A stretch of 22,492 bases of DNA from CF-118 sp035689345 (GCA_035689345.1 DASSLR010000008.1:1-22492), one strand, 5' to 3'; shown: positions 1 to 7,306, counted from the first letter of the stretch. Numbers and translations: made by a program. Notes: a model not told the origin generated them from the letters alone.

Positions 1-340
1 CGCGAGGGAAGGCCATGTCGCGCGCGCCGACCATGATCGGCACCATGTAGTTCGCGATGCCGGTGACGAAGATCGTGACGAAGAAGAAGATCATCGTCAC
101 GCCGTGCGCCGACAGGATCTCGTTGTAGGTCTGCGCGTCGACGATGTGAAGGTTCGGCTGCGAGAGCTGCAGGCGGATGATCAGGGCGAAGATCCCGCCG
201 ATGACGAAGCTGAGGATCGCGGTGACCATGTACATGATCCCGATCAGCTTGTGGTCGGTGGTCGTCAGCCACAGGCTGATCGGCTTCCAGAAGGTGTCGT
301 CGTAAGCCTTCGGGCGAGGCAGAACGGTGGTGGCTGCCAT
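1..340 (-). CDS. ctaD: Cytochrome c oxidase subunit I (N-terminal part, cut by window edge)
   Basis: This is the first 113 codons of the catalytic haem-copper subunit of an aa3-type oxidase; the rest lies beyond base 1. Reading from the ATG at 340, the product has the typical subunit I opening: a short cytoplasmic tail, the TTDHKLIGIMY motif, a first transmembrane helix, then HGVTMIFFF, whose His is a conserved low-spin haem a ligand in this family. It continues in frame to the window edge. The ATG lies 12 nt downstream of the ctaC stop, so the two genes form one transcription unit in the order ctaC-ctaD. The enzyme passes electrons from CuA through haem a to the haem a3-CuB centre, reduces O2 and pumps protons across the cytoplasmic membrane. 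Identity is secure; the downstream gene order is not visible. Confidence 0.95.
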   Translation of the reverse strand, partial: MAATTVLPRPKAYDDTFWKPISLWLTTTDHKLIGIMYMVTAILSFVIGGIFALIIRLQLSQPNLHIVDAQTYNEILSAHGVTMIFFFVTIFVTGIANYMVPIMVGARDMAFPR

Positions 341-352
341 CTCTATCCGATC

Positions 353-1171
353 TTAAGCCGAGGGGGAAGCGCTGGGTGATGCTGACGGCGAAGCGCTGGG
401 CGATGCCGACGGCGACGGATTGGCTTTCGCCTTCTGTTGCGCGACCCACTGGTCGAAATCGGACTGGTCCATCGACTGGACGATGATCTGCATGGTGGCG
501 TGCCCGACGCCGCAAAGCTCGGCGCATTCTCCGCGCCATTTACCGACCGTGTCGATCTTCAGCCATGAGAAGTTGTCGTAGCCGGGGACCGCGTCCGTCT
601 TGCCCGAGATGGCCGGCACCCACCACGAGTGGATGACGTCCGTGCCCTGGAACTGCAGCTTGATCAGGGTGTGGGTCGGCACCACAAAAGGGGTCACGTC
701 GCTGGCCAAAGTGCCTTCCTGGCTGACCGTGAAGCCTTGCGGATACGTGTAGTTCCAGCCGAACTGGTGCCCGGACACGACGATCGTGAAGGCGGCGTTC
801 TGGACCGGCTGGAAGTCGCGCTGGAGCTCGGCGAAGCTGTAGCCGACGATCGCCAGCACGACGATGAGCGGGGCGATCGTCCACGCGATCTCCAGTCGCG
901 TGTTGCCGTGAACCTGCGGCGGCACGTAGCCCGCCGGCTGCCTCGAGCGGCGGTACTTGACGACGATCCACAGGAGTCCGAGCTCGACTCCGATGAAGAT
1001 GATCAGGGCCGGCACCGAGATGCCGATGTAGGTGTTGTAGATGTCCTGGCCGTTCGGCGAAACGGGGTTGGGGAAGATGGGCGAAAGGCCGCCGATGCCG
1101 CAGCCGCTGAGGGAGATCGCAGCGACCACGAGCCCGAGTAACCACACCAATCCTCGGGTGATCAACCGCAC
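353..1171 (-). CDS. ctaC: Cytochrome c oxidase subunit II (CuA lipoprotein)
   Basis: This 272-residue subunit accepts electrons at the binuclear CuA centre and passes them to subunit I. Residues 1-24 form a lipoprotein signal with lipobox LSGC (lipidated Cys24). Two transmembrane helices lie at about 50-72 and 95-113, followed by the periplasmic cupredoxin domain. The CuA ligands are all visible: His181 in VIHSWW, then Cys216, Glu218, Cys220, His224 and Met227 in the C-x3-C-x3-H-x2-M motif. There is no CXXCH, so this is not a caa3 fusion with cytochrome c. The C-terminus is a low-complexity Pro-Ser-Ala tail of SPSA repeats (about 252-272). The start is GTG at 1171, directly behind a TATACT element, so the mRNA may be almost leaderless. 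ctaD follows after 12 nt. Confidence 0.96.
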   Translation of the reverse strand: MRLITRGLVWLLGLVVAAISLSGCGIGGLSPIFPNPVSPNGQDIYNTYIGISVPALIIFIGVELGLLWIVVKYRRSRQPAGYVPPQVHGNTRLEIAWTIAPLIVVLAIVGYSFAELQRDFQPVQNAAFTIVVSGHQFGWNYTYPQGFTVSQEGTLASDVTPFVVPTHTLIKLQFQGTDVIHSWWVPAISGKTDAVPGYDNFSWLKIDTVGKWRGECAELCGVGHATMQIIVQSMDQSDFDQWVAQQKAKANPSPSASPSASPSASPSASPSA

Positions 1172-1179
1172 GGCCCCAA

Positions 1180-1185
1180 AGTATA
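1180..1185 (-). promoter_or_regulatory. Putative -10 element of ctaC-ctaD
   Basis: TATACT on the minus strand ends 8 nt before the GTG of ctaC. A start site about 7 nt downstream of the hexamer would leave a leader of one or two bases. No Shine-Dalgarno sequence is seen. The call rests on hexamer match and position only. Confidence 0.45.
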
Positions 1186-1224
1186 TCGGCGGCCGGTTGG
1201 TCGACCCGGCGACCCCGCAGACTT

Positions 1225-1230
1225 TAGAAT
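1225..1230 (+). promoter_or_regulatory. Putative -10 element of the rightward cox operon
   Basis: TAGAAT ends 12 nt before the GTG at 1243. It faces the ctaC promoter within the same 71-nt gap, so the two cox half-operons probably fire divergently from one control region. The same TAGAAT stands 11 nt before the ABC ATPase start at 7929. Confidence 0.4.
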
Positions 1231-1242
1231 CGGAAACCGAAC

Positions 1243-1737
1243 GTGGCCAAAGCCAAGAAGCCTCGCTATGTCGACGTCTCCAACCCCTCTTTGAGCGTCG
1301 ACTGCCCGCGCTGCGGCCTACGCACCGCGCGCTTCACCGACCACTGCCGGAACTGCGGGTACAAGCTGTGGCCCAGCAGCGTGATGGCGTCCGCGGCGTT
1401 CAAGGCGTGGCGGGCCGCCGAGCCGGAAAACCGGGCGGGCGTCTCCCGCTTCGACCTGTCGTTGCCTGTCGTGGTGGATGACCTCGTCGATTACGACGCG
1501 CGCGCGCACGAGCTCGGCATCCACATCTTTCCGAACAGCAACTGGCCGTTCACCATCTGCTTCGGCGCGCTGTTCCTGGGTCTCGCCGCGATTCCGTTCC
1601 CGGCGCCGGCGCGCATCGCGCTGCTGGTGGTCGGTGGCCTGATCTTCCTGGTCGGCGTGGTCGGCTGGGTGGTGGTCGAGGACGTCAGGATGTTCCCGAC
1701 CGACGCCGGGCCGGCCGGTGGTGAGCACCACAGCTGA
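1243..1737 (+). CDS. Zinc-ribbon two-helix membrane protein, probable oxidase accessory subunit (subunit IV-like)
   Basis: This 164-residue protein begins with GTG at 1243. The N-terminal region carries a zinc ribbon: Cys21 and Cys24 (CPRCG), then Cys35 and Cys38 (CRNCG). A hydrophilic linker of about 60 residues is followed by two hydrophobic helices (about 102-119 and 123-145) and a short acidic/His tail. The helix pair after a Pro-Asn-Ser-aromatic segment resembles the small subunit IV proteins of actinobacterial and Chloroflexota oxidases, but I cannot place it in a named family. Its stop overlaps the ctaE start by one base (TGATG), which implies translational coupling and supports a role in oxidase assembly or structure. 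The zinc ribbon may be cytoplasmic and could bind metal or a partner; that is inference. Confidence 0.75.
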   Translation: MAKAKKPRYVDVSNPSLSVDCPRCGLRTARFTDHCRNCGYKLWPSSVMASAAFKAWRAAEPENRAGVSRFDLSLPVVVDDLVDYDARAHELGIHIFPNSNWPFTICFGALFLGLAAIPFPAPARIALLVVGGLIFLVGVVGWVVVEDVRMFPTDAGPAGGEHHS

Positions 1738-2360
1738 TGGCAGTCGCGACCATGCGTCCGCAAACCCCTGAGTACCCGGCCATCAAGCCGGGGATGATGG
1801 GCATGTACATCTTCCTGGCTTCCGAGGTGATGTTCTTCGGCAGCCTCTTCGCGATGTACTTCTACCTGTTCGGGTCGCACATCGTGTGGCCGCCGCCGCC
1901 GCCAACGTCAACCCCGGAGTTCTACGTCAACTGGTGGCCGGTTCCTGCCATCAACACGGTGGTGCTGCTGTCCAGCGGTGTGACCTGCCACTTCGCGAGT
2001 GAAGCGATCGCGCACGACAACCGCCGGCAGTTCTTCATCCTGCAGATCGCCACGATCATCCTGGGCTTCGGATTCGAAGCCGGTCAGCTGTACGAGTTCA
2101 TCAACGCGTTCGCCCGCGGCCTCACGTTCCAGGTGAACACGTTCGCCAGCGCCTTCTTCACCATGACCGGATTCCACGGCCTGCACGTGCTTGGCGGCCT
2201 GATCCTGCTCATCCTCATCCTGGGCCGCGCCGCGCGCGGACAGTTCTCGTCACAGCACCACGTCGGCGTCGCGGCGGTCACGCTCTACTGGCACTTCGTC
2301 GACGTCGTCTGGTTGTTCCTTTTCGGCATCCTCTATCTCGGAGTTACCTTGTTCCGGTGA
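1737..2360 (+). CDS. ctaE: Cytochrome c oxidase subunit III
   Basis: This 207-residue integral membrane subunit has the family hallmarks: the helix with Phe-Leu-Ala-Ser-Glu (Glu30), the FHGLHV motif at 146-151 and WHFVDVVWLFLF at 185-196. It is the short bacterial form lacking the first two helices of the mitochondrial protein, so about five helices are expected. Subunit III stabilises the catalytic core and its proton uptake. Its ATG overlaps the stop of the upstream zinc-ribbon gene (TGATG), and its own TGA overlaps the GTG of the downstream cupredoxin (GTGA). All three are therefore translated as a coupled unit. It is odd that it is transcribed away from ctaC and ctaD rather than behind them. 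Confidence 0.95.
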   Translation: MAVATMRPQTPEYPAIKPGMMGMYIFLASEVMFFGSLFAMYFYLFGSHIVWPPPPPTSTPEFYVNWWPVPAINTVVLLSSGVTCHFASEAIAHDNRRQFFILQIATIILGFGFEAGQLYEFINAFARGLTFQVNTFASAFFTMTGFHGLHVLGGLILLILILGRAARGQFSSQHHVGVAAVTLYWHFVDVVWLFLFGILYLGVTLFR

Positions 2361-2731
2361 GAAAGACGCTGGCGCTCGGCCTTGTGGCGCTGGTGGCCCT
2401 TGCACTCATCGCGGCCTGCGGCGGCGGTGGCGGCGGCTCGCAGCCGTCGGGCTCGATCAAGGTGACGATGACCGAGTTCAAGTTCGATCCGTCCGACATC
2501 AGCGCGCCGTCCGGCAAGGTCGTCTTTTTCCTCGTCAACGGCGGCTCGCAGGCGCACGACATGTACATCCGCAACTCGAGCGGCGCCAATGTCGCGAACA
2601 GTGATCTCGTTTCGGCAGGCGACTCGTTCGTGTTCACGGTCGACAACATCGCCGCCGGCACCTACACGATCTTCTGCAACCAGCCCGGGCATGAAAGCTC
2701 GGGCATGAAGGGCACCCTCACCATCACGTAG
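2357..2731 (+). CDS. Blue-copper (cupredoxin) lipoprotein
   Basis: This 124-residue protein is predicted to be exported and lipid-anchored. The hydrophobic signal ends in IAAC (Cys21), followed by a Gly-rich spacer. A single cupredoxin domain (about 33-124) shows a complete type 1 copper set: His67 in QAHDM, then Cys107, His112 and Met117 in the C-x4-H-x4-M loop typical of plastocyanin/azurin-like proteins. The start is GTG at 2357, in a 4-nt overlap with the end of ctaE. Coupling to an oxidase whose subunit II has no haem c suggests that it donates electrons to CuA. A copper-delivery role for CuA assembly is the main alternative, although the Cys-His-Met set favours electron transfer. The partner is inferred from position only. 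Confidence 0.88.
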   Translation: MRKTLALGLVALVALALIAACGGGGGGSQPSGSIKVTMTEFKFDPSDISAPSGKVVFFLVNGGSQAHDMYIRNSSGANVANSDLVSAGDSFVFTVDNIAAGTYTIFCNQPGHESSGMKGTLTIT

Positions 2732-2762
2732 TAGCGGCCCGCCAGGGGCGAGCTGCGCCTGC

Positions 2763-3341
2763 TTACTTGGGTGAGGGAGACGGGCTCGGCCCCGGCTTCG
2801 TGCTGATCAGCTCCACCTCGAAAACGAGCGTCGCGTTGGGCGGGATGATCGTGGCGCCGGTGTTCGGGTCGGTCTGGCCCTGGGCGCCGTACGCGAGCGA
2901 GGCGGGGATTATGAGCTTGCGCTGGCCGCCCGCGGCCATGCCGGGGATGCCCTCGTCCCAGCCGGGGATGACCTGCCCCGCACCGATGGCGAATTCAAAC
3001 GGTTGGTTCCGCAAGCGGCTGGAGTCGAACATGGTGCCGTCGGCCAGCCAGCCCGTGTACTGCACGGTCACGTTGTCGCCCTTGTGCGCCACAGCGCCCG
3101 TCCCCACCTTGAGCTCGATGATCTTCAGGCCGTCCGGATAGGTCACGGGCGTGAGTCCGTCGCCGGCGTGGAAGTCGTCGGTGCCCGGACTTGGCGTGAC
3201 CTGCCCCGGGCTCTCGTTGGCGATGGGGCTGTTGCTCGCGTAGGGGTCCGAATAGCCGCACGCCGTGGCCGCCAGGACAAGGCCGGCCACGAGGCCGGCG
3301 AAACGCCGCCCCGACACGCCCGCGGCGGTCGGGGGTCTCAC
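2763..3341 (-). CDS. FKBP-type peptidyl-prolyl cis-trans isomerase, lipoprotein
   Basis: This 192-residue protein has a signal peptide with a lipobox ending ATAC (Cys near residue 28), a linker of about 45 residues rich in Ser, Pro and Asp, and then an FKBP domain. Recognisable FKBP elements are VTVQYTGWLADGTMFDSS, FAIGAGQVIPGWDEGI and ASLAYGAQG, ending in a final strand reading LVFEVELI. The C-terminus is a Pro-Ser repeat tail similar in style to that of CtaC. It should act outside the membrane as a proline isomerase and folding factor for exported proteins. The start is GTG at 3341, overlapping the stop of the upstream cyclophilin gene by 4 nt (GTGA), so two unrelated isomerase families are translationally coupled. 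It converges on the cupredoxin gene, with 31 nt between stops and no convincing terminator there. Confidence 0.93.
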   Translation of the reverse strand: MRPPTAAGVSGRRFAGLVAGLVLAATACGYSDPYASNSPIANESPGQVTPSPGTDDFHAGDGLTPVTYPDGLKIIELKVGTGAVAHKGDNVTVQYTGWLADGTMFDSSRLRNQPFEFAIGAGQVIPGWDEGIPGMAAGGQRKLIIPASLAYGAQGQTDPNTGATIIPPNATLVFEVELISTKPGPSPSPSPK

Positions 3342-3820
3342 GATGAGGTGACGTCGATCGAGGTCATCGTGTCGCCGACCTGGATCCGATCGATCACGTC
3401 CATCCCGGACGTGACCTCACCGAAGTGGTTGTAGACGCCGTTGCTCGCGAGGAACGGCGCGTCGCCGAGGGTGATGAAGAACTGCGAGCCGCTGACGCCC
3501 GCCGCGCTGGAGGCCATGCCGGCCGTGCCGCGCGGCCACTTCGAGGGGTTGCTTTCGTCGGGCAGCTTGTAGTCGGGGCCGCCGGTGCCGTTGCCGAGCG
3601 GGTCGCCGCCCTGGACCACGAAACCGGGCACGACGCGGTGGAACGTCAGGCCGTTGTAGTAGCCCTCCTGGGCGAGCGCGACGAAGTTGTTGACAGTCTG
3701 CGGCGCGACCTTCGGGTCCACGAAGTCGATCACGAAGTCGCCGCGCGAGGTGTGCACGGTGGCGCGGTACTTGCGACTCGGGTCGATCGAGTTGGGCGGC
3801 GGCGTGTTGCGTCTAGCCAT
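3338..3820 (-). CDS. Cyclophilin-type peptidyl-prolyl cis-trans isomerase
   Basis: This 160-residue single-domain cyclophilin shows the family core: TSRGDFVIDF, FHRVVPGFVVQGGDP (the active-site Arg lies in FHRV), GTAGMAS, then SQFFITLG and FGEVTSGMDVIDRI. No signal peptide is present, so it is probably cytoplasmic, unlike the coupled FKBP lipoprotein downstream. The ATG at 3820 lies 18 nt after the MFS stop. The two isomerase genes overlap by 4 nt and are presumably co-expressed. Whether they share an mRNA with the hydroxylase and MFS genes upstream depends on the absence of a terminator in that 18-nt gap, and none is visible. Confidence 0.94.
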   Translation of the reverse strand: MARRNTPPPNSIDPSRKYRATVHTSRGDFVIDFVDPKVAPQTVNNFVALAQEGYYNGLTFHRVVPGFVVQGGDPLGNGTGGPDYKLPDESNPSKWPRGTAGMASSAAGVSGSQFFITLGDAPFLASNGVYNHFGEVTSGMDVIDRIQVGDTMTSIDVTSS

Positions 3821-3838
3821 TGGGGATCGTCAATCAGT

Positions 3839-5056
3839 CTAGCGGGCGGGCTCACGCGCACCGATTGCCATCAGGGCCGCAAGCCCCAGCGCCAGGACCG
3901 CCGCCACTCCGAGGGCTATGGGCACTCCGGACGTGGCGGCGATGCCACCGCCGACCAGCGGGCCGAGGAAGAATCCGAACGCGACCGAGCTCGCGTTGAG
4001 GCCGAAGACGGTGCTCTGCGCCTCGTTCGGCGTCTCCATCCCGATCATGGACGCGGTCGCGGGCACGATGGTTCCGTTGAGCAGGCCTGACACCCCGATG
4101 ACGACCACGACCAGCGCCGCCGTGGGCGCGACGGGCAGCAGCGCCACCGTGGCCGCGAGCAGGAGTGCCGCGAGGGCCGAGGTGCGCACGTAGCCAACGC
4201 GTTTCGTGAGCCGCGTGTAGCCCACCGCGGCGCCGCTGTTGGTGAGGCCCGCGGCGCCGAAGGCAAGCCCCGCGGCCGCCGACGCGCCGCTGGCGAGCAT
4301 CTCGTAAAGCTTGAGCACCACGAGCTGCTGGGTTGCGCTCTGCACCAGCGTGACCAGTCCCTGCGCGCCGATCAGCACCGCGAGCGCGCGCACGGTGCCG
4401 GGCCGCTGCCGGATCGTCGCGAGCGGGCTCGGTCGGGGGCCTTCCTGTTTGCGCCTCTCGCTCTCGCGCACGATGAAAAGGACGGGGATCATCGACAGCA
4501 TCAGGAGGACGCCGCCGCCGAGGAACACGAGGCGCAGGCCGAAGATCGCGCCGGCGAATCCGCCGACAACAGGTCCGATCGCGCCGCCCAGCGCCACCGA
4601 CGACGTGAGCACGCCGAGCGCCCACCCGACCCGCGTGCGAGGCGTTTCGGCCGCCACCAGCGCCGTGGCTGCGGCAACCGTGCCGCTCGTCGCGCCCTGC
4701 AGGAACCGCAGGACCACGAGCTGCAGCGGGGTTTGCGCCAGGAACATCAGGCCGACGGTGATGGCGCCGCCGACCATCGAGCGGATGAGCATGGGCTTGC
4801 GCCCGAGCCGGTCGCCCAGCACGCCCCAGATGGGGCTGGCGATCGCCATCGCGAGGCCCGACGCGCTCGCCGCCGCCGCGGTCCACAGGTCGAGGTCGTG
4901 GCCGGCCGCCACGTGCAGGTCCTGGGCGATGAAGATCGAAAGGAAGGGGAAGGCGAAGCTGAAGCCGAAGATGGCTGTGAACTCGGCGAACCAGAGCGCG
5001 GCGAGGTTGCGCCGCCAGTCGACGGCGGACTTCGGCGTGGGCTCCGCGGTGCTCAG
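3839..5056 (-). CDS. Major facilitator superfamily transporter (probable CTG start)
   Basis: A 405-residue MFS efflux-type permease is obtained if translation starts at CTG 5056. The first ATG/GTG/TTG in this frame is the GTG at 4912, which would yield 357 residues and discard the first transmembrane helix. The 48 residues before it read WRRNLAALWFAEF and then GFSFAFPFLSIF, a normal MFS opening. The CTG forms a CTGA overlap with the stop of the upstream hydroxylase gene, the same geometry as the GTGA and ATGA junctions elsewhere in the window. MFS motif A is clear at about 78-90 (GVLGDRLGRKPML). Hydrophobic segments fit 12 helices. The substrate cannot be read from sequence. No strong ribosome site precedes the CTG, so reinitiation after the upstream stop is the likely mechanism. 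Confidence 0.88.
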   Translation of the reverse strand: MSTAEPTPKSAVDWRRNLAALWFAEFTAIFGFSFAFPFLSIFIAQDLHVAAGHDLDLWTAAAASASGLAMAIASPIWGVLGDRLGRKPMLIRSMVGGAITVGLMFLAQTPLQLVVLRFLQGATSGTVAAATALVAAETPRTRVGWALGVLTSSVALGGAIGPVVGGFAGAIFGLRLVFLGGGVLLMLSMIPVLFIVRESERRKQEGPRPSPLATIRQRPGTVRALAVLIGAQGLVTLVQSATQQLVVLKLYEMLASGASAAAGLAFGAAGLTNSGAAVGYTRLTKRVGYVRTSALAALLLAATVALLPVAPTAALVVVVIGVSGLLNGTIVPATASMIGMETPNEAQSTVFGLNASSVAFGFFLGPLVGGGIAATSGVPIALGVAAVLALGLAALMAIGAREPAR

Positions 5057-7299
5057 GTCGACAGCAGCTCGATGATCCGGTTCGGGTCGATGGGGATGTG
5101 GTCGACAGTCGCGTCGCGGTTGCGCTGGCGGAGCGCGTCCTCCACCGCGGCGGCGATGGTCGCCGGCACGGGGATCGTGCCGCTCTCGCCGGCGCCCTTG
5201 AAGCCTTCGGGGTTGGAGTCGGTCGGCGTCTCGATGTGCGCCAGCTCGGGAGCTGAAACCTCGCCCGTGCTGACGATCGAGTAGTCGAGGAATGTCGCCG
5301 CGCGCGGCGTGCCGTCCGCGTCGTACGCCGCGGACTCGAAAAGGGCGTAGCCCAGGCCGTGGGCGAAACCGCCGAGCAGCTGGCCTTCCAGGGTCAGCGG
5401 GTTGATCGCCTTGCCCGTGTCGTGAGCGATGACGTAGCGCAGCACGTCGACGTGACCGGTGTCCGGGTCGACCGCGACGATCGCCGCGTGACAGCCGCTC
5501 GAGAAGGTGAGCGGTCGCGCGGGATCGAAAGTCTCGAGCACCTCGAGGCCGCCCTCGGGAATCACGTCGGTGACAGGCACCCGTCGCGACGGCGTGCCGC
5601 GAACGCTGATCGCGCCGTCTTCGAAGACGAGGTCCTGCGCGTCCGCCTCGAGCACCTCCGCGCCGCGGTCCAGCAACGTGCGCCGCATCGCCAGCGCGGC
5701 GCGTGAGGTCGCGTTGCCGACCTGCACCGCGCTGCGGCTGCCGGCGGTGAGGAGGGCGAACGGAACGTTACCGGTGTCGCCCGCGGTGACCTTGATCTTC
5801 TCGATGGGCCAGCCGAGTCGCTCGGCGGCGACGAGAGCGGCCATCGTCTCGTGGCCCTGGCCGCCCGGCGTCGAACCGACGTAGACGTGTGCGACTCCGT
5901 CCTTGCCAAGCCGAACCTTCGCGGGCTCGCCGCGGCCGAAGGCCGTCGACTCGACGCAGCATGCGAAGCCAAGGCCGATGAGCTTGCCGTCGGCTTTCGG
6001 CCTGGCGCCGATCTTCTCGACGGCGAGGTCGAGGAGCTTCGGATAGTCGCCGCTGTCATAGACCGTGCCCGCCCGGCCGGCCGGATAGCCGGTCGTGTAC
6101 GGGATTTGCTGGGGCTGGATGAGGTTGCGCCGGCGCAGCTCGACGGGATCCATCTTCAACTGGCGCGCGAGGGCGTCCATCACACGCTCCATCGCGAAGT
6201 TGCCGAGCGGCCGGCCGCCTCCGCGTATGAAGCCGGTCGGCAGCGTGTTCGTGTAGACGAGCACGGCCTCCACGTGCATCGCGGGGAGCACGTAGGCGGA
6301 CAGCATGTGGCTGATGATGATTCCGGGCTGGCCTGCGCCGGATCCGGAGTAGGCGCCCATGTCGTGCACCAGGCGCCCGCGCAGGCCGCGCAGCTTGCCG
6401 CTCTTGTCGGCGGCGAGCTCCAGCTCGATGACGCTGCCGTGTGCGTGCGCGGTGGTCGCGCCGTCCTCGCTGCGGCTGGCCGTCCACGTCGCCGGCCGCT
6501 TGAGTCGCCATGCGACCAGGGCGACCAGGATCTCTTCCGCAAACACCATGCCCTTGGCGCCGAAACCGCCACCCACGTCCTCGGCGATGACGCGAACGCG
6601 GTCCTCCGGCAGGTCCAGCACAGACCCGATCGCGTTGCGCACGCCGAAGATGTTCTGGGTGGACGTCCAGACCTTCAGGCCGTCCTTCTCTGCGTCATAC
6701 GCAGCCGTGACGCACCGCGGCTCCATCGCCGCGCCCGCGACTCGATCGGCCAGCAATCGCACCTTTGCGACCACCGCGTCATCGCTGAACGCGGCGCCGA
6801 TGTCGCCGAACGCATGCGCTGATGAGCCGGCGACGTTGCTCTTCATGTCGGCGTGCACCAGGGGCGCGCCGCCGGCGATGGCGTTGAGGCCGCCGGCCAC
6901 GCCGGGCAATGGATCCAGTTCGGCGAGCACGGCCTCCGCGGCGTCGTGGGCTCCGTAATCGGATTCGGCCACGACCAGCGCGTACGCCTCGCCGGCGTAG
7001 TTGACCTCGTCCCGATTCAGGATCGGCCGGCCGCGTTGCTCGAGGTCGGGCGGGCCGAAGTCGCTCAGTCCCGCGGCGATCTCGGGCAGGTCCTCCGCGG
7101 TCCAGACCGCCACGACACCGGGCGTGGAGGTCGCGGCGCTGCGGTCGATGGCGCGGATGCGCGCGTGCGGCACGGGCGAGCGGCAGAACGCGACGTGGAG
7201 GGCGCCCTCGGGCTTGATGTCGTTCGCGTAACGGCCGTGACCGGTGATCAGCCGGCGGTCCTCGACGCGGCGCGTGCTCCGGCCGATGTATTGCGCCAT
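5053..7299 (-). CDS. Xanthine dehydrogenase-family molybdopterin-binding (large) subunit
   Basis: This 748-residue protein is a molybdenum hydroxylase catalytic subunit. The N-terminus (IGRSTRRVEDRRLITGHGRY) is the standard opening of the family. The pterin and active-site region shows GGGFGAKG at 243-250, GQGHETMA after the middle of the protein, and the C-terminal GAGESG with the presumed catalytic Glu705. At 358-364 it reads IRGGGRP where form I CO dehydrogenases have AYXCSFR and form II proteins have AYRGAGR, so a CO dehydrogenase function is not supported. The iron-sulfur and FAD subunits that normally partner this protein are not adjacent. The ATG at 7299 follows TATTCT by 7 nt, suggesting a leaderless mRNA. 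The MFS gene is coupled downstream. The substrate, probably a small aldehyde or N-heterocycle, is unknown. Confidence 0.92.
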   Translation of the reverse strand: MAQYIGRSTRRVEDRRLITGHGRYANDIKPEGALHVAFCRSPVPHARIRAIDRSAATSTPGVVAVWTAEDLPEIAAGLSDFGPPDLEQRGRPILNRDEVNYAGEAYALVVAESDYGAHDAAEAVLAELDPLPGVAGGLNAIAGGAPLVHADMKSNVAGSSAHAFGDIGAAFSDDAVVAKVRLLADRVAGAAMEPRCVTAAYDAEKDGLKVWTSTQNIFGVRNAIGSVLDLPEDRVRVIAEDVGGGFGAKGMVFAEEILVALVAWRLKRPATWTASRSEDGATTAHAHGSVIELELAADKSGKLRGLRGRLVHDMGAYSGSGAGQPGIIISHMLSAYVLPAMHVEAVLVYTNTLPTGFIRGGGRPLGNFAMERVMDALARQLKMDPVELRRRNLIQPQQIPYTTGYPAGRAGTVYDSGDYPKLLDLAVEKIGARPKADGKLIGLGFACCVESTAFGRGEPAKVRLGKDGVAHVYVGSTPGGQGHETMAALVAAERLGWPIEKIKVTAGDTGNVPFALLTAGSRSAVQVGNATSRAALAMRRTLLDRGAEVLEADAQDLVFEDGAISVRGTPSRRVPVTDVIPEGGLEVLETFDPARPLTFSSGCHAAIVAVDPDTGHVDVLRYVIAHDTGKAINPLTLEGQLLGGFAHGLGYALFESAAYDADGTPRAATFLDYSIVSTGEVSAPELAHIETPTDSNPEGFKGAGESGTIPVPATIAAAVEDALRQRNRDATVDHIPIDPNRIIELLST

Positions 7300-7306
7300 C
7301 AGACCT

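Noticed and set aside
2732..2762. Terminator between the cupredoxin and FKBP genes
   Set aside because: GC-rich and imperfectly self-complementary, but no clean stem or T-run could be drawn.
4311..5284. Plus-strand ORFs antisense to the MFS and hydroxylase genes
   Set aside because: They are Arg/Ala/Pro-rich shadows, expected from third-position GC bias, and lie opposite clear families.
5851..6822. 323-residue plus-strand ORF inside the hydroxylase gene
   Set aside because: Low-complexity composition with no fold-like pattern; the minus strand encodes conserved molybdenum hydroxylase motifs here.
5053..7299. Aerobic CO dehydrogenase (CoxL)
   Set aside because: It lacks AYXCSFR and the CoxM/CoxS neighbours, so only the general XDH-family assignment is kept.
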